Assembly (NCBI GenBank): GCA_003551945.1
Contig: PUNZ01000228.1
Span: 1 to 17,997 of the forward strand
Direction: 5' to 3'
From: Halovenus sp.
GTDB taxonomy: Archaea > Halobacteriota > Halobacteria > Halobacteriales > Haloarculaceae
Length of the DNA: 17,997 nt
This document shows, one piece after another, positions 6,811 to 14,763 of the stretch (position 1 is the first letter of the stretch; every line of letters starts with the position of its first letter). Position numbers and translations under genes: made by a program. The notes beneath the pieces were generated by a model. It saw only the letters and a list, made by a program, of their open reading frames with translations. It ran no database searches and was not told the DNA's origin.

Positions 6811-7487
6811 TGTATCTCATAGTCGTCGGTGCAGGACGGATTGGCTCGAGTTTCATCGAGATGGCGACCTCGGACGGTCAGGACGTGGTTGTCATCGAAC
6901 AAGACGACCTGCGCGCGGACGAGATTGCAGACACCTACGACTGTCTCGTGCTTAACGCGGATGCGACGGATACTGACGTACTGGAGGAGGCAGGCATTGA
7001 GCGTGCTGACGCTGTCGTCAGTACGACAGACGATGATGCAGTGAACGCGATGGTTATGTTGCTGGCACAGGAGTTCGATGTGGAGTCGTTAATCAGTGTT
7101 GTCCGGGACCCAGGGCATATCCCCGTTTTCGAGAAAGTTGGCGTCACGCTGGTAGAAAACCCCCACCAGTTGATCGCTGAACATCTCTATCACTCGGTCA
7201 AACATCCCGCTGTCGAGGACTTCATGCACCTCGAAGGAGACTCCGAGTTCATCGAAATTAAGCCCTCGCCGGGCGCACCAATCACTCGTCAGCCGCTCAC
7301 AGAGGCCCCCGATGCAGGGGCATTCCCTGACGGTGCGCTTGTGGTTGCAATCGTCCGTAATGGTGATGTCCTTACACCTGCCGGGGATACGACACTCGAA
7401 CCTGGTGACCTCGTCACGGTACTGGTCAACGAATCTTCACTCGACGAGGTGCTGGAGGCCTTCGGCCACGAGTCCAACGGGAGTTGA
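6810..7487 (+). CDS. trkA: Trk K+ uptake system NAD-binding subunit TrkA
   Basis: This 225-aa protein has one RCK_N and one RCK_C domain, the short KtrA-like form rather than the double-length E. coli TrkA. The Rossmann loop is intact (GAGRIG, 7-12). The acidic residue ending strand 2 (VVVIEQD, E30) and the downstream NADATD motif match TrkA_N domains that bind NAD(H) or ATP/ADP. The C-terminal part (about 145-216, ending TLEPGDLVTVLV) is a TrkA_C domain. It forms a cytoplasmic gating ring on TrkH and controls K+ flow. It overlaps usp by one base and is followed 12 nt later by trkH, so the complete uptake system sits in one operon. Confidence 0.95.
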   Translation: MYLIVVGAGRIGSSFIEMATSDGQDVVVIEQDDLRADEIADTYDCLVLNADATDTDVLEEAGIERADAVVSTTDDDAVNAMVMLLAQEFDVESLISVVRDPGHIPVFEKVGVTLVENPHQLIAEHLYHSVKHPAVEDFMHLEGDSEFIEIKPSPGAPITRQPLTEAPDAGAFPDGALVVAIVRNGDVLTPAGDTTLEPGDLVTVLVNESSLDEVLEAFGHESNGS

Positions 7488-7499
7488 GGGGATTACACC

Positions 7500-9062
7500 A
7501 TGAGCACACTTCCAACTGTTGTACGAGACGTTGGGCGGATTTTGCAGGCTGTCTCGCTGATGCTAGTCTTCTCGGCGGTTGTGGCTGCTGTCAACGCCGA
7601 GTTCTTTGCAATTCCAGCATTTCTCATCTCCGCCGTGGTGATGGCTGGCGTCGGGATCGGACTCGCCCGCCTGTTTGCCGACGCAGATTCACCAGGGAAA
7701 CTGGAGGCGATGATAACGGCTGCGAGCGCGTGGGGCGCACTGGCCTTCCTCGGCTCTCTGCCGTTTATCCTCATTGCATGGACGATCTATCTGGATCCGT
7801 ACCCGGCGTGGATGAACACGCCAGCGGTCGATGAGACGACTGACGTGTTCCGACAGCCGGTTAACGGTATCTTCGAGTCAATTAGTGGGTTCACCAGCAC
7901 GGGACTGACGATGGCACTCGTTGAGGACGAACTACCCCGCTCCTTGCACTGGTGGCGTTCGTTCACCGAGTGGGTTGGTGGGGTTGGCGTGATCGTGCTT
8001 ACAGTTGCCATCCTTGCACGCCCCGGGAGTGGGTCACTGACGTTGTTCGAGTCAGAAGCGCGTGAAAAGAAGAGCAAGATCCACCCAAGCATCGTTTCGA
8101 CGGTCAAAGAAATTTGGAAGATATACCTCGGGTTCACTGTTGCTGCGATTGTGTTATTACTCGTAGCCGGGATGCCACTGTGGCCCGCCATCAACCATGC
8201 AATGACTGCCATCGCAACTGGGGGATTCTCTGTCCACGCCGACTCAATAGGGGCGTATGGCGCGGTGATTCAGTACGCAGTCGTTCCAATTATGATCGCT
8301 GGGAGTATCGCATTCCCCGTCCATTATCTCATCCTCAAGGGTGAGATCGATAACTTCTGGCGGGATATCCAGACACGATGGGTGTTTCTCTGGTTCGCTA
8401 TTGGGACCGTGGCACTCACATTCGTGCTGTGGGTCGGTGGCGGCGATCCGGTCGGTCAATTCGATGACTTTGAAGAAACGTTCCGGGCGGCCCTCTTCCA
8501 GTTCGTCTCCGCTACTTCGAATACAGGATTCGGGACAGCGGCGATCGGTGATGGAACTGGACGGGCGATGTCTGCCGGTGCTACCTTCATCATTTGTCTC
8601 GGGATGCTCACTGGGGCAGCAGCAGGCTCAACGGTTGGTGGCCTAAAACTGATCCGCGTCATTACGCTCGTGAAGGGAACAATCTGGCAGGTTGGCGATG
8701 TCTTCGCCCCAGATAGTGCAGTTCGACGGCTGAAACTCGGAAAACGAAAACTCGATGAGGACCAGGTCCAAGCGGAGTACACAGAGGCAGCGGTCGTGTT
8801 CGTGCTCTGGATCGTCTTCTTGATTATCGGCGTTGCGGTCCTACTGTGGGTGCTTTCACCGGAACATCCAGTCGAGTACGTCATCTTCGACGTAATGAGT
8901 GCGCAGAGCAACGTCGGACTTGATGCCGGCATCACGGGACCAGACCTGCCAGACACCGCCAAAGTGATGTTGATTTTCAACATGTGGATTGGACGGCTAG
9001 AAATTATTCCGGTTGCGGTACTTCTCGGTGCAGCCTTCCATCGATTCAACCTGTACAAATGA
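7500..9062 (+). CDS. trkH: Trk K+ uptake system membrane subunit TrkH
   Basis: This 520-aa membrane protein contains the four pore loops of the SKT (TrkH/KtrB/HKT) superfamily. Each carries the filter glycine: STGLT (133-137), TGGFS (240-244), NTGFG (341-345) and NVGLD (471-475). The family's C-terminal GRLEI motif is at 498-502. It forms the translocation pore for K+ (possibly Na+-assisted) in the cytoplasmic membrane and is gated by TrkA, encoded immediately upstream. The ATG at 7500 follows the trkA stop by 12 nt. Length is normal and nothing looks damaged. Confidence 0.96.
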   Translation: MSTLPTVVRDVGRILQAVSLMLVFSAVVAAVNAEFFAIPAFLISAVVMAGVGIGLARLFADADSPGKLEAMITAASAWGALAFLGSLPFILIAWTIYLDPYPAWMNTPAVDETTDVFRQPVNGIFESISGFTSTGLTMALVEDELPRSLHWWRSFTEWVGGVGVIVLTVAILARPGSGSLTLFESEAREKKSKIHPSIVSTVKEIWKIYLGFTVAAIVLLLVAGMPLWPAINHAMTAIATGGFSVHADSIGAYGAVIQYAVVPIMIAGSIAFPVHYLILKGEIDNFWRDIQTRWVFLWFAIGTVALTFVLWVGGGDPVGQFDDFEETFRAALFQFVSATSNTGFGTAAIGDGTGRAMSAGATFIICLGMLTGAAAGSTVGGLKLIRVITLVKGTIWQVGDVFAPDSAVRRLKLGKRKLDEDQVQAEYTEAAVVFVLWIVFLIIGVAVLLWVLSPEHPVEYVIFDVMSAQSNVGLDAGITGPDLPDTAKVMLIFNMWIGRLEIIPVAVLLGAAFHRFNLYK

Positions 9063-9219
9063 GTGAGCGTACTCCGAGCCAACAGGGTAGTTTTGTGGAT
9101 TCACTTTTTTTACTAATTACTGTCCTCTAATTGATAAGACACATTACATAAAAAATACGCCATCTCCTATCTAAACTGTATTTTGGAATCCCATAATTCT
9201 CTTTCCGAATTATATCGTC
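9063..9219. terminator. AT-rich gap with putative trkH-operon terminator
   Basis: A T7 run (9105-9111) about 45 nt after the trkH stop is a reasonable archaeal terminator. A second T-rich/A-rich stretch follows. The sequence is markedly AT-rich, and no coding ORF was found in it. Confidence 0.5.
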
Positions 9220-9260
9220 TATTAATTTCGTTTTAATTAATACAGTCGTAAATATTATAT
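9220..9260 (+). promoter_or_regulatory. Promoter of the second APC-USP locus with an upstream inverted repeat
   Basis: TATTAATT (9220-9227) and AATTAATA (9235-9242) are perfect 8-bp inverted arms with a 7-nt spacer. They lie just upstream of the TATA element AATATTATAT (9251-9260), which is centred 27 nt before the ATG at 9284. The position upstream of BRE/TATA suits an activator site. The AT-richness makes a chance repeat possible. Confidence 0.45.
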
Positions 9261-9283
9261 GTGGTCGTATTATCTCTTCAAGC

Positions 9284-9334
9284 ATGAAAATCGTTGAACA
9301 GCAAGCGAAGTGTTCTTGTGAGGGATGTTTTTAG
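9284..9334 (+). CDS. Cysteine-rich 16-residue leader ORF
   Basis: The ATG at 9284 is centred 27 nt downstream of a TATA element, exactly where a leaderless start is expected. The ORF encodes MKIVEQQAKCSCEGCF and ends TAG at 9332-9334, immediately abutting the ATG of the permease gene (TAG then ATG, no gap). So the whole 5' leader of the permease mRNA appears to be this ORF. Three of its last seven residues are cysteine (CSCEGC). It may couple or attenuate permease translation, or act as a tiny metal-binding peptide. It is too short for codon-usage or homology tests, and its expression is inferred from position only. Confidence 0.45.
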   Translation: MKIVEQQAKCSCEGCF

Positions 9335-11718
9335 ATGAGCTCACAAGATACAGAGCTCGCCCGAGACCTCGGATTTCTCGAAGCCTATACACTCGGTCTC
9401 GGGACAATGATTGGCGCGGGCATCTTTGTCCTACCAGGAATTGTAGCCGATGCTGCAGGACCAGCGAGTATGGTTTCGTTCGTAATCGGCGGCGTTGTTG
9501 CCTTGCTTGCGGCGCTTTCGCTTTCCGAACTCGCGACAGGGATGCCAAAGGCCGGTGGCAGCTACTACTACATCAATCACGCGCTGGGGAGTTTCTTCGG
9601 GACAATTGTTGGGTGGGGGATGTGGGCAGGATTGATGTTCGCCACTGCCTTCTATATGCTTGGGTTCGGGCAGTACCTCCTTGACCAGCCATCGACCGCT
9701 ATAGGCGTCGTTCTTGCGGCACTGGTGATGGCATCACTGCTCGTCATGCTGAATTATCGCGGGGTTAAAGAAACCGGCTCGTTCCAGAATTATATTGTCA
9801 TTTCATTGGTCGGTCTCATTCTGGTTTTTATTATTGTTGGACTGCTGAGCATTAACCCGGACAACCTCACACCGTTTACCGGTGATGAAGGATGGGCAGC
9901 TGTCGGCGTGACCGCCGGGACTGTGTTCGTCACGTTCATCGGCTTCGAAGTGATTGCGACCAGTGCTGAGGAAATCAAAGAGCCAGGACGGAATCTCCCG
10001 CTTTCGATGGTCGCAGCGGTCGTCACACCAACGCTTCTCTACGTGCTGGTAATGCTCGTCAGTCTGGCGTCCTGCCAATTGAAGCACTGGCGGATTCTGA
10101 CGTGCCGGTTGCGGATGTTGCCCGCGAAACAGCAGGCATCTTCGGAAACATTAGCGTCGCTGGATTCAGCGTATCTCTTGGGACTGTCGGCTTCGGAATC
10201 ATGATTGTGGGGGCGATTCTAGCGACGATTTCCTCGGCAAATGCATCAATTCTTTCGGCTGCCCGCGTCAATTTCGCCATGGGGAGAGACCGGATTCTTG
10301 CGGACTGGCTCAACAAAATTCACGGACGCTATCGCACACCGTATCGTGCGATTGTTGCAACCGGAGTTGTCATCCTTGTGTTGATTGCCAGCCCACTCCC
10401 GATTGCGACGCTTGCAGACGTGGCAGCGTTCCTGTTCCTCCTGACGTACGCACTTGTCCACATTGCTGTGGTCGTTCTTCGTCGGGCTGAACCCGAGGGG
10501 TATGACCCAGACTTCCGAATTCCCTCGGTGTTGTACCCTGCTGTTCCAGTTGCCGGGTTTCTTGCCTGTATCGGCGTCATGGTACAGATGGGCGAGGACC
10601 CGGCAATTATTCGAATGCCGGACGCACTGTTCGGAGCCGGAGTGCCCCTACCTACTTTCGAAGTATCGCTCGCGCCATTGTCTGTTGTTCAACTCATCGG
10701 CATTTTTATCGTTTTTATATCAATTGGGTGGTGGGGACTGTATGCCAGAGAGAACGCACGCTCGACGAGTCTGGTCGGAGAGGCTGTCGCCCCAGCGGCG
10801 GAAAAGACAGAGGCAGACGATCTATACCGGGTGGTGGTTCCGGTGGCTAATCCGAACACGCAGCGGCCACTTATCCGATATGCTGCGGCCAGTGCCGCGG
10901 CACAGGAGCAGGATGCCGAACTGATTGCCGTCAACGTAATCGAGGTCCCACCACAGACTTCGCCTGCGCAAGTTGAAGAAGAGCGTGTTGAACGTCAGCA
11001 GGAACTGTTACAGAACGCGAAATCTATTGCAGATGACCTGGAGGTTCCGCTCCGCACCCGAGAGCTCGTGGGGCGGTCTGCGTCAAATGCACTGCTGTCT
11101 GTTATAGAAGAAGAAGATGCAGCACAAGTTCTGCTCGGGTGGGCTGGACCCAAGAGCCGTCGGGAGGTTCTCTTTGGGACGACAATCGATCCAGTTCTGG
11201 AGCAAGCGCCCTGTGAGGTCACACTTGTCAAGGACCCAACTGAGACGCCAGGCAATATTGTTGCGCTGGCTGGCAGGGGTCCCAATGCGCCTGTCGCAGT
11301 TCGACGTGGCGCTGAACTAGTGCGGTCGTTCGATGGGGACGATACGTCACTGACATTGCTTACTGTTCAGGAAGGAGATGGAGATGTACCCAACCCCGAG
11401 ACAGTTGGCGAAGAACTGATTGCAGACTTAGCAGAGCAAGCAGGCCTCGATGCTGAGGAGTATGAAGCCAACGTAGTGGTGAGTGATACTGTTCGTTCCA
11501 CACTCATTGAGACAGTGACGGAGTACGATACTATCAGTGTCGGGGCAACCGGTCAGGGAACGGTTGCACGGGCACTCTATGGGTCGATTCCAAATGATAT
11601 TGTAGCTAACGCTGAAGGAACTGTCCTGATGAGTCGGGATGCACGAGAACAAGAACAGACGCTCCGGGAGGCCATCGCATATCGATTACTGAGTACTGAA
11701 CAGAACGAGAGGGAATAG
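9335..11718 (+). pseudogene. APC permease with two USP domains, interrupted by a frameshift near 10063
   Basis: Two reading frames together make one APC-USP protein of about 794 aa, the architecture of the 756-aa protein at 2031-4301. Frame one (from 9335) carries the APC motif GAGIF (27-31), EEIKEPGRNLP, and helices to VLVMLVS. It then becomes unrelated sequence and would stop near 10204. The correct continuation (VLPIEALADSDVPVADVA) is in the -1 frame from about 10063, consistent with loss of one base around 10061-10066 (AGTCTGGC). Frame two runs to 11718 with the remaining helices and two USP domains. Both USPs keep intact ATP signatures: GWAG-9x-GT and GATG-9x-GS. No slippery heptamer is visible. 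Apart from the shift both halves look under selection, so this may be a very recent mutation, a sequencing error, or two separately translated parts (a GTG start at 10102 is possible). Confidence 0.85.
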
Positions 11719-11722
11719 TCCC

Positions 11723-11890
11723 ATGGCCACCTGTCCTCATTGTGGGTACGACGGCGAAGCAACGGACTTTATATTCGAATCTATTCGCGTCGATGACTCA
11801 CATGACCCTGAACACGATAGTGGGACAGTATGCTGCCCGAACTGTGGCGCTGTACTCGGTGGGTACACGTTCAGAGATACTACTGAATAA
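11723..11890 (+). CDS. Double-CxxC zinc-finger microprotein
   Basis: This 55-aa protein begins MATCPHCGYDGEA and later has CCPNCGAVLGGYTF. The two CPxCG knuckles (C4/C7 and C38/C41, plus an extra C37) are the hallmark of the haloarchaeal zinc-finger microproteins studied in Haloferax volcanii. It starts four bases after the stop of the APC-USP gene, so it is almost certainly co-transcribed. The double knuckle and the stop before the TrkA_C domain argue for a real gene; the overlapping ORF in another frame (from 11742) has no such features here. Partner and function are unknown. Confidence 0.78.
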   Translation: MATCPHCGYDGEATDFIFESIRVDDSHDPEHDSGTVCCPNCGAVLGGYTFRDTTE

Positions 11891-11939
11891 CTTGTACCGT
11901 GGCGTGACTACATGGTTGTCGTTCCCTCCTGTAACGGGA

Positions 11940-12230
11940 GTGTGCACATGGTTATCGTTGGCAGGCGGAACGGAGGTCATCGATATTGCGGTTGATGAGG
12001 ACGCACCCATCGTGGGACGGACAATTCAGGAGGCTGTCCAAGCAGATCTGCTCGAAGATGATGCACTGCTAATTGCGATTGAGCGTGGTGACGACACGAT
12101 TACCCCTCAGGGGAATACAGAAATCAAACCGAACGACATTGTCACCGTGTTTTCACCGGACCGGGAAAAGAAACCAACCCTGGAAGCCTTCAAAGAGAAG
12201 GATAGCTCCACTTCGACGGTCTCCACCTAA
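11940..12230 (+). CDS. Orphan TrkA_C (RCK_C) domain, probably a truncated regulator
   Basis: The product is essentially one TrkA_C domain. It shares with the C-terminus of the Lrp fusion (5071-5841) the stretches LSLAGG, AIERGD, TPQG and DIVTVFSPD. No ATG is available in frame after the upstream gene ends; candidates are GTG at 11940 (chosen, 96 codons), GTG at 11904, or TTG at 11892. The N-terminal Lrp part is entirely missing, so this looks like the surviving 3' piece of an Lrp-TrkA_C gene joined downstream of a microprotein gene. Its TAA overlaps the next gene's ATG by one base, keeping the same TrkA_C/zinc-ribbon order as at 5.8-4.8 kb. It may still be functional as a free ligand-binding domain. 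Confidence 0.6.
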   Translation: MCTWLSLAGGTEVIDIAVDEDAPIVGRTIQEAVQADLLEDDALLIAIERGDDTITPQGNTEIKPNDIVTVFSPDREKKPTLEAFKEKDSSTSTVST

Positions 12231-12586
12231 TGCGACTTGAACAACTGCTCCCAGACGTACTGGTCAGTGTTGATGAGGAGACACCGTGTGATGTTGCTGT
12301 CCTTTACGAATGCAAGCACTGTGGGTCGAAATTCGACGAGGAGCGAGACCAATGTCGTGTCTGTGATGCAACTGAAATTGCATCCTATACCTTCAGCAAG
12401 GACTGTATCGACCAATCCTTGGAAACTGAGTCCGAATAACTGTATTGCTTCCGTGCAGTTAGTGAGAGGGTCACTCCGCTGGTTCTACTTGTGGGAGTGC
12501 GATGACTGGTATCTCACACTCGGTGACGAGTTTTAAAGACAGATCGCCCGAGAGGAACTGTACGATTCGGTTACCGCCTCGGGACC
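12153..12586 (+). repeat. Intact counterpart of the duplicated segment
   Basis: This segment corresponds to 4371/4385-4796 in the same orientation, covering the end of the orphan TrkA_C gene, the zinc-ribbon gene and the 3' end of usp. All three reading frames are intact here, so this copy is the better image of the ancestral arrangement. Confidence 0.8.
12230..12439 (+). CDS. Zinc-ribbon microprotein, second copy
   Basis: The 69-aa product has the knuckles CKHCG and CRVC ten residues apart, followed by EIASYTF. It is a clear relative of the 73-aa protein at 4828-5049 and the intact parent-like form of the decayed gene at 4449-4657. The start overlaps the TrkA_C stop (TAATG), implying coupled translation. 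It converges on the usp gene at 12471, separated by 31 nt. Four cysteines and high charge point to zinc-dependent folding; the function is not known. Confidence 0.8.
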   Translation: MRLEQLLPDVLVSVDEETPCDVAVLYECKHCGSKFDEERDQCRVCDATEIASYTFSKDCIDQSLETESE

Positions 12587-12911
12587 GATACGCGACCGCG
12601 CTAGCATCGACTTCCTCTGCTGCTTCGAAAATCGCACCGACGATATCCCGGGCGTACTTCACGTGGACATCAGCATCTGGGAAAAGTGTCCGAAAGTTAG
12701 CGTATGATTCTGCGGCTATTTCCTCGGACTGTTCGACAGGGGTTTTGTCGGGAGCACCGCCTGCTTTTTCAACAACGTGAAGGACAGTTACTCGCTCGGG
12801 AGTATAGGGTGCAAGCGCTTTTGCCGTCTTGAGCGCATCTTCCTCGTGTGCAACTGGAACAAGGACGTGCTTCAGGAGGTCCTGCTGTGAGTCTTGGTCT
12901 GTCCTGTCCAT
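12471..12911 (-). CDS. UspA-family universal stress protein
   Basis: This 146-aa USP begins MDRTDQDSQQ, with first strand KHVLVPVAHEED and last strand CEIPVIALPQV. The nucleotide-binding signature is only partly kept: SRGGNRIVQFLSGD has the G-9x-G spacing but lacks the first G-2x-G arrangement, and Asp replaces Ser/Thr. ATP binding is doubtful. The ATG at 12911 is preferred to one 11 codons upstream because the TATA element is 26 nt before it; the longer reading would place the promoter inside the gene. It converges on the zinc-ribbon gene. A 37-codon fragment of a near-identical copy survives at 4683-4796. Confidence 0.85.
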   Translation of the reverse strand: MDRTDQDSQQDLLKHVLVPVAHEEDALKTAKALAPYTPERVTVLHVVEKAGGAPDKTPVEQSEEIAAESYANFRTLFPDADVHVKYARDIVGAIFEAAEEVDASAVAYRSRGGNRIVQFLSGDLSLKLVTECEIPVIALPQVEPAE

Positions 12912-12925
12912 ACGAATATCTTGGC

Positions 12926-12950
12926 GACCCGATAAATAAACCATCGGGTC
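12926..12950 (-). promoter_or_regulatory. usp promoter with TATA bracketed by an inverted repeat
   Basis: GACCCGAT (12926-12933) and ATCGGGTC (12943-12950) are perfect 8-bp arms separated by AAATAAACC. The TATA element, GGTTTATTTATC on the minus strand, spans the spacer and is centred about 26 nt from the ATG at 12911. A dimeric regulator on these arms would cover the TBP site. Confidence 0.6.
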
Positions 12951-13116
12951 ACTACGAATAGTGCTGGTGACGTTCCTTGAAATAACTGCGAACGATACGA
13001 GGAAGAGTAGTACAATTCAGACTGGTGGATTGTGATAACGGTATGTACCGGCGAGAGGGAATCGGTCACGGAAACCTAACCAGTTCCATCTCAAAAGGCG
13101 AATCGAATACCGCTGG

Positions 13117-14763
13117 TCAGTCTAGTTCTAACTCGGCTTGTTGGTTCTCTTTGAGTTCCTCGCGGGTCATTTTCCCATCGATAAGTGCTCGCAACTGCTT
13201 GATAAGTTGCTCGCTTGCAAGCATATCCGAGATGGTGACATAGAGCGCCCCGGAATCAAGTAGCCTATTGGCTTTCTCAACTTCATCTGACCGAAGGATA
13301 AGGTCGGCGTCGAAATCAAAGCCCAGCAACCGCTCCGAGATAGGGTCCGAATTCACCGTTGAGATAATGAGCTGTGCGGAATCGGCCTGTGCCTTCTCCC
13401 ACGTATATGGCTCCATCGCATCACCGTACACGTACGCTTCGTTGTCGGCCACCACGTCTTCGCGATGCCCTGGGTCGTTTTCGATGACCACGTATGGCTG
13501 GTCGAGTCGTCGGCAGGCGCTCGCCAACTTCGGCCCCTGTCGGCCGTACCCGACGATAATCACGTGATTACTGAGACTGTCCGGCATCTCGCTTCGTTCG
13601 TCAATCTGCTTGTTCCCCCATCTATACAGGCCGAGCGACGAGACAACCTGATAAATATCCTCCGCGTAGCGACGGCTGAGGCTCGACGTAATCATGCTCG
13701 CTGCGGCGGCGAAAATGATTGCGTCAAAGACGGCCTGATTCGTCAGGATGCCGAGCAACCAGGCCTCAATCAGAATAATGAGGGCGAACTCGCTTACCTG
13801 GTCGCTGCTGAGGCTTGCCAGCGTCGCCGAGCGTGGCTCGTATCCCTGATAGATGAGGATTCCGGTCGTCAAGACGGGTTTAACGACTGCAACGAGAATG
13901 AGGAGGCCGCTCACCAATATCAACTTCTCGACCGTCGGCGAGGTGACGAGCATCCCCAGCGTGACGAAGAAAATCGCCACGAAGAAATCACGTATCGACG
14001 TAATTCCGTTGAACAGCCCAAGATGCTCTGTGGGGTTGTGTCTGACCGCCAGCCCGGCAGCGAAGGCCCCGACGATTATCGAAATCCCGGCCAGTTCCGC
14101 AGCGCCGATGAACGCAACGAGGAGGGAGACAACACCGATAATCAACAGTTCGTCGGAATCGCCGGCAAGCCGCCCTATTTTCTCGAACAAATACCGGTTG
14201 ATAACCACCGCAACCAACAGCAGCGTCACGCCGTAGCCAACCTGTGTCGCAATCGGGTCAGCAGCAAGCGTTCCTGCCCCAAGTACGAGCAGGATAGCAA
14301 TCCCAACGAGGTCCTGAACGAACTGAATCGACTGCGCTAACCGACCGCGGACGAGGTTGCGGCGAATCTCAGTCTGTAACAGTGCTGTTCCGACAATCGT
14401 CGATGAGAGGGCTACAGCAACGCCAAGATAGATTGCCTCCTCGACGGGGATACCGAGTACCACGCCGAAACCGACACCGAGTGACCCGACGACGACAATC
14501 TGTCCGAGCGCGGCAATCTCGCTGTCGACGAGCACTGTCCGAACCGAAGACAGCGATATTTGCACCCCGAACGTAAAGACCAGCAGCGCGATTCCGTATC
14601 GTGCAAGTTCGAGAATCAGGTCGGTATCGTCGACGAATTGTCCGGCGACGAGACCGGCGATAATCAAAAACGGGACGCTCGGCAGGCTGAATCGATTTGC
14701 GAAGAGGAGAAACGGTCCTGCCACAATAAACATAATTGCGACAGTAGTGAGCAAATCAGTCAT
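13117..14763 (-). CDS. Kef-type (CPA2) cation:proton antiporter with TrkA_N domain
   Basis: This 548-aa protein has a multi-helix CPA2 transport domain (about 5-365) followed by TrkA_N (about 399-510). The transport core contains the Gln-Asp pair QFVQDLVGI (Q150-D151) characteristic of KefB/KefC-like exchangers; the Asp is the ion-binding residue. The Rossmann loop is intact (GYGRQG, 405-410). No C-terminal TrkA_C is seen. It probably exchanges K+ or Na+ for H+ across the cytoplasmic membrane under nucleotide control. I chose the ATG at 14763 (MTDLL) over a GTG three codons upstream. It overlaps the preceding antiporter gene by eight bases, so the two are coupled and may assemble together. 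Confidence 0.9.
   Translation of the reverse strand: MTDLLTTVAIMFIVAGPFLLFANRFSLPSVPFLIIAGLVAGQFVDDTDLILELARYGIALLVFTFGVQISLSSVRTVLVDSEIAALGQIVVVGSLGVGFGVVLGIPVEEAIYLGVAVALSSTIVGTALLQTEIRRNLVRGRLAQSIQFVQDLVGIAILLVLGAGTLAADPIATQVGYGVTLLLVAVVINRYLFEKIGRLAGDSDELLIIGVVSLLVAFIGAAELAGISIIVGAFAAGLAVRHNPTEHLGLFNGITSIRDFFVAIFFVTLGMLVTSPTVEKLILVSGLLILVAVVKPVLTTGILIYQGYEPRSATLASLSSDQVSEFALIILIEAWLLGILTNQAVFDAIIFAAAASMITSSLSRRYAEDIYQVVSSLGLYRWGNKQIDERSEMPDSLSNHVIIVGYGRQGPKLASACRRLDQPYVVIENDPGHREDVVADNEAYVYGDAMEPYTWEKAQADSAQLIISTVNSDPISERLLGFDFDADLILRSDEVEKANRLLDSGALYVTISDMLASEQLIKQLRALIDGKMTREELKENQQAELELD

Noticed and set aside
8456..9082. Open frame of 208 codons opposite trkH
   Set aside because: It is the antisense shadow of the third and fourth TrkH pore loops, with no recognisable domain.
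10040..10110. Programmed frameshifting in the APC-USP gene
   Set aside because: No slippery sequence or downstream hairpin is visible and the homologous gene at 2031-4301 is in one frame; mutation or sequencing error is simpler.
11742..11939. N-terminal extension of the TrkA_C frame
   Set aside because: It overlaps the double-CxxC microprotein in another frame and has no domain similarity; the microprotein explains this stretch better.
13465..14340. Long open frame (291 codons) on the plus strand
   Set aside because: It is antisense to the Kef antiporter and encodes Arg/Asn/Gln-rich sequence without domains; the opposite strand has clear transport and TrkA_N motifs.
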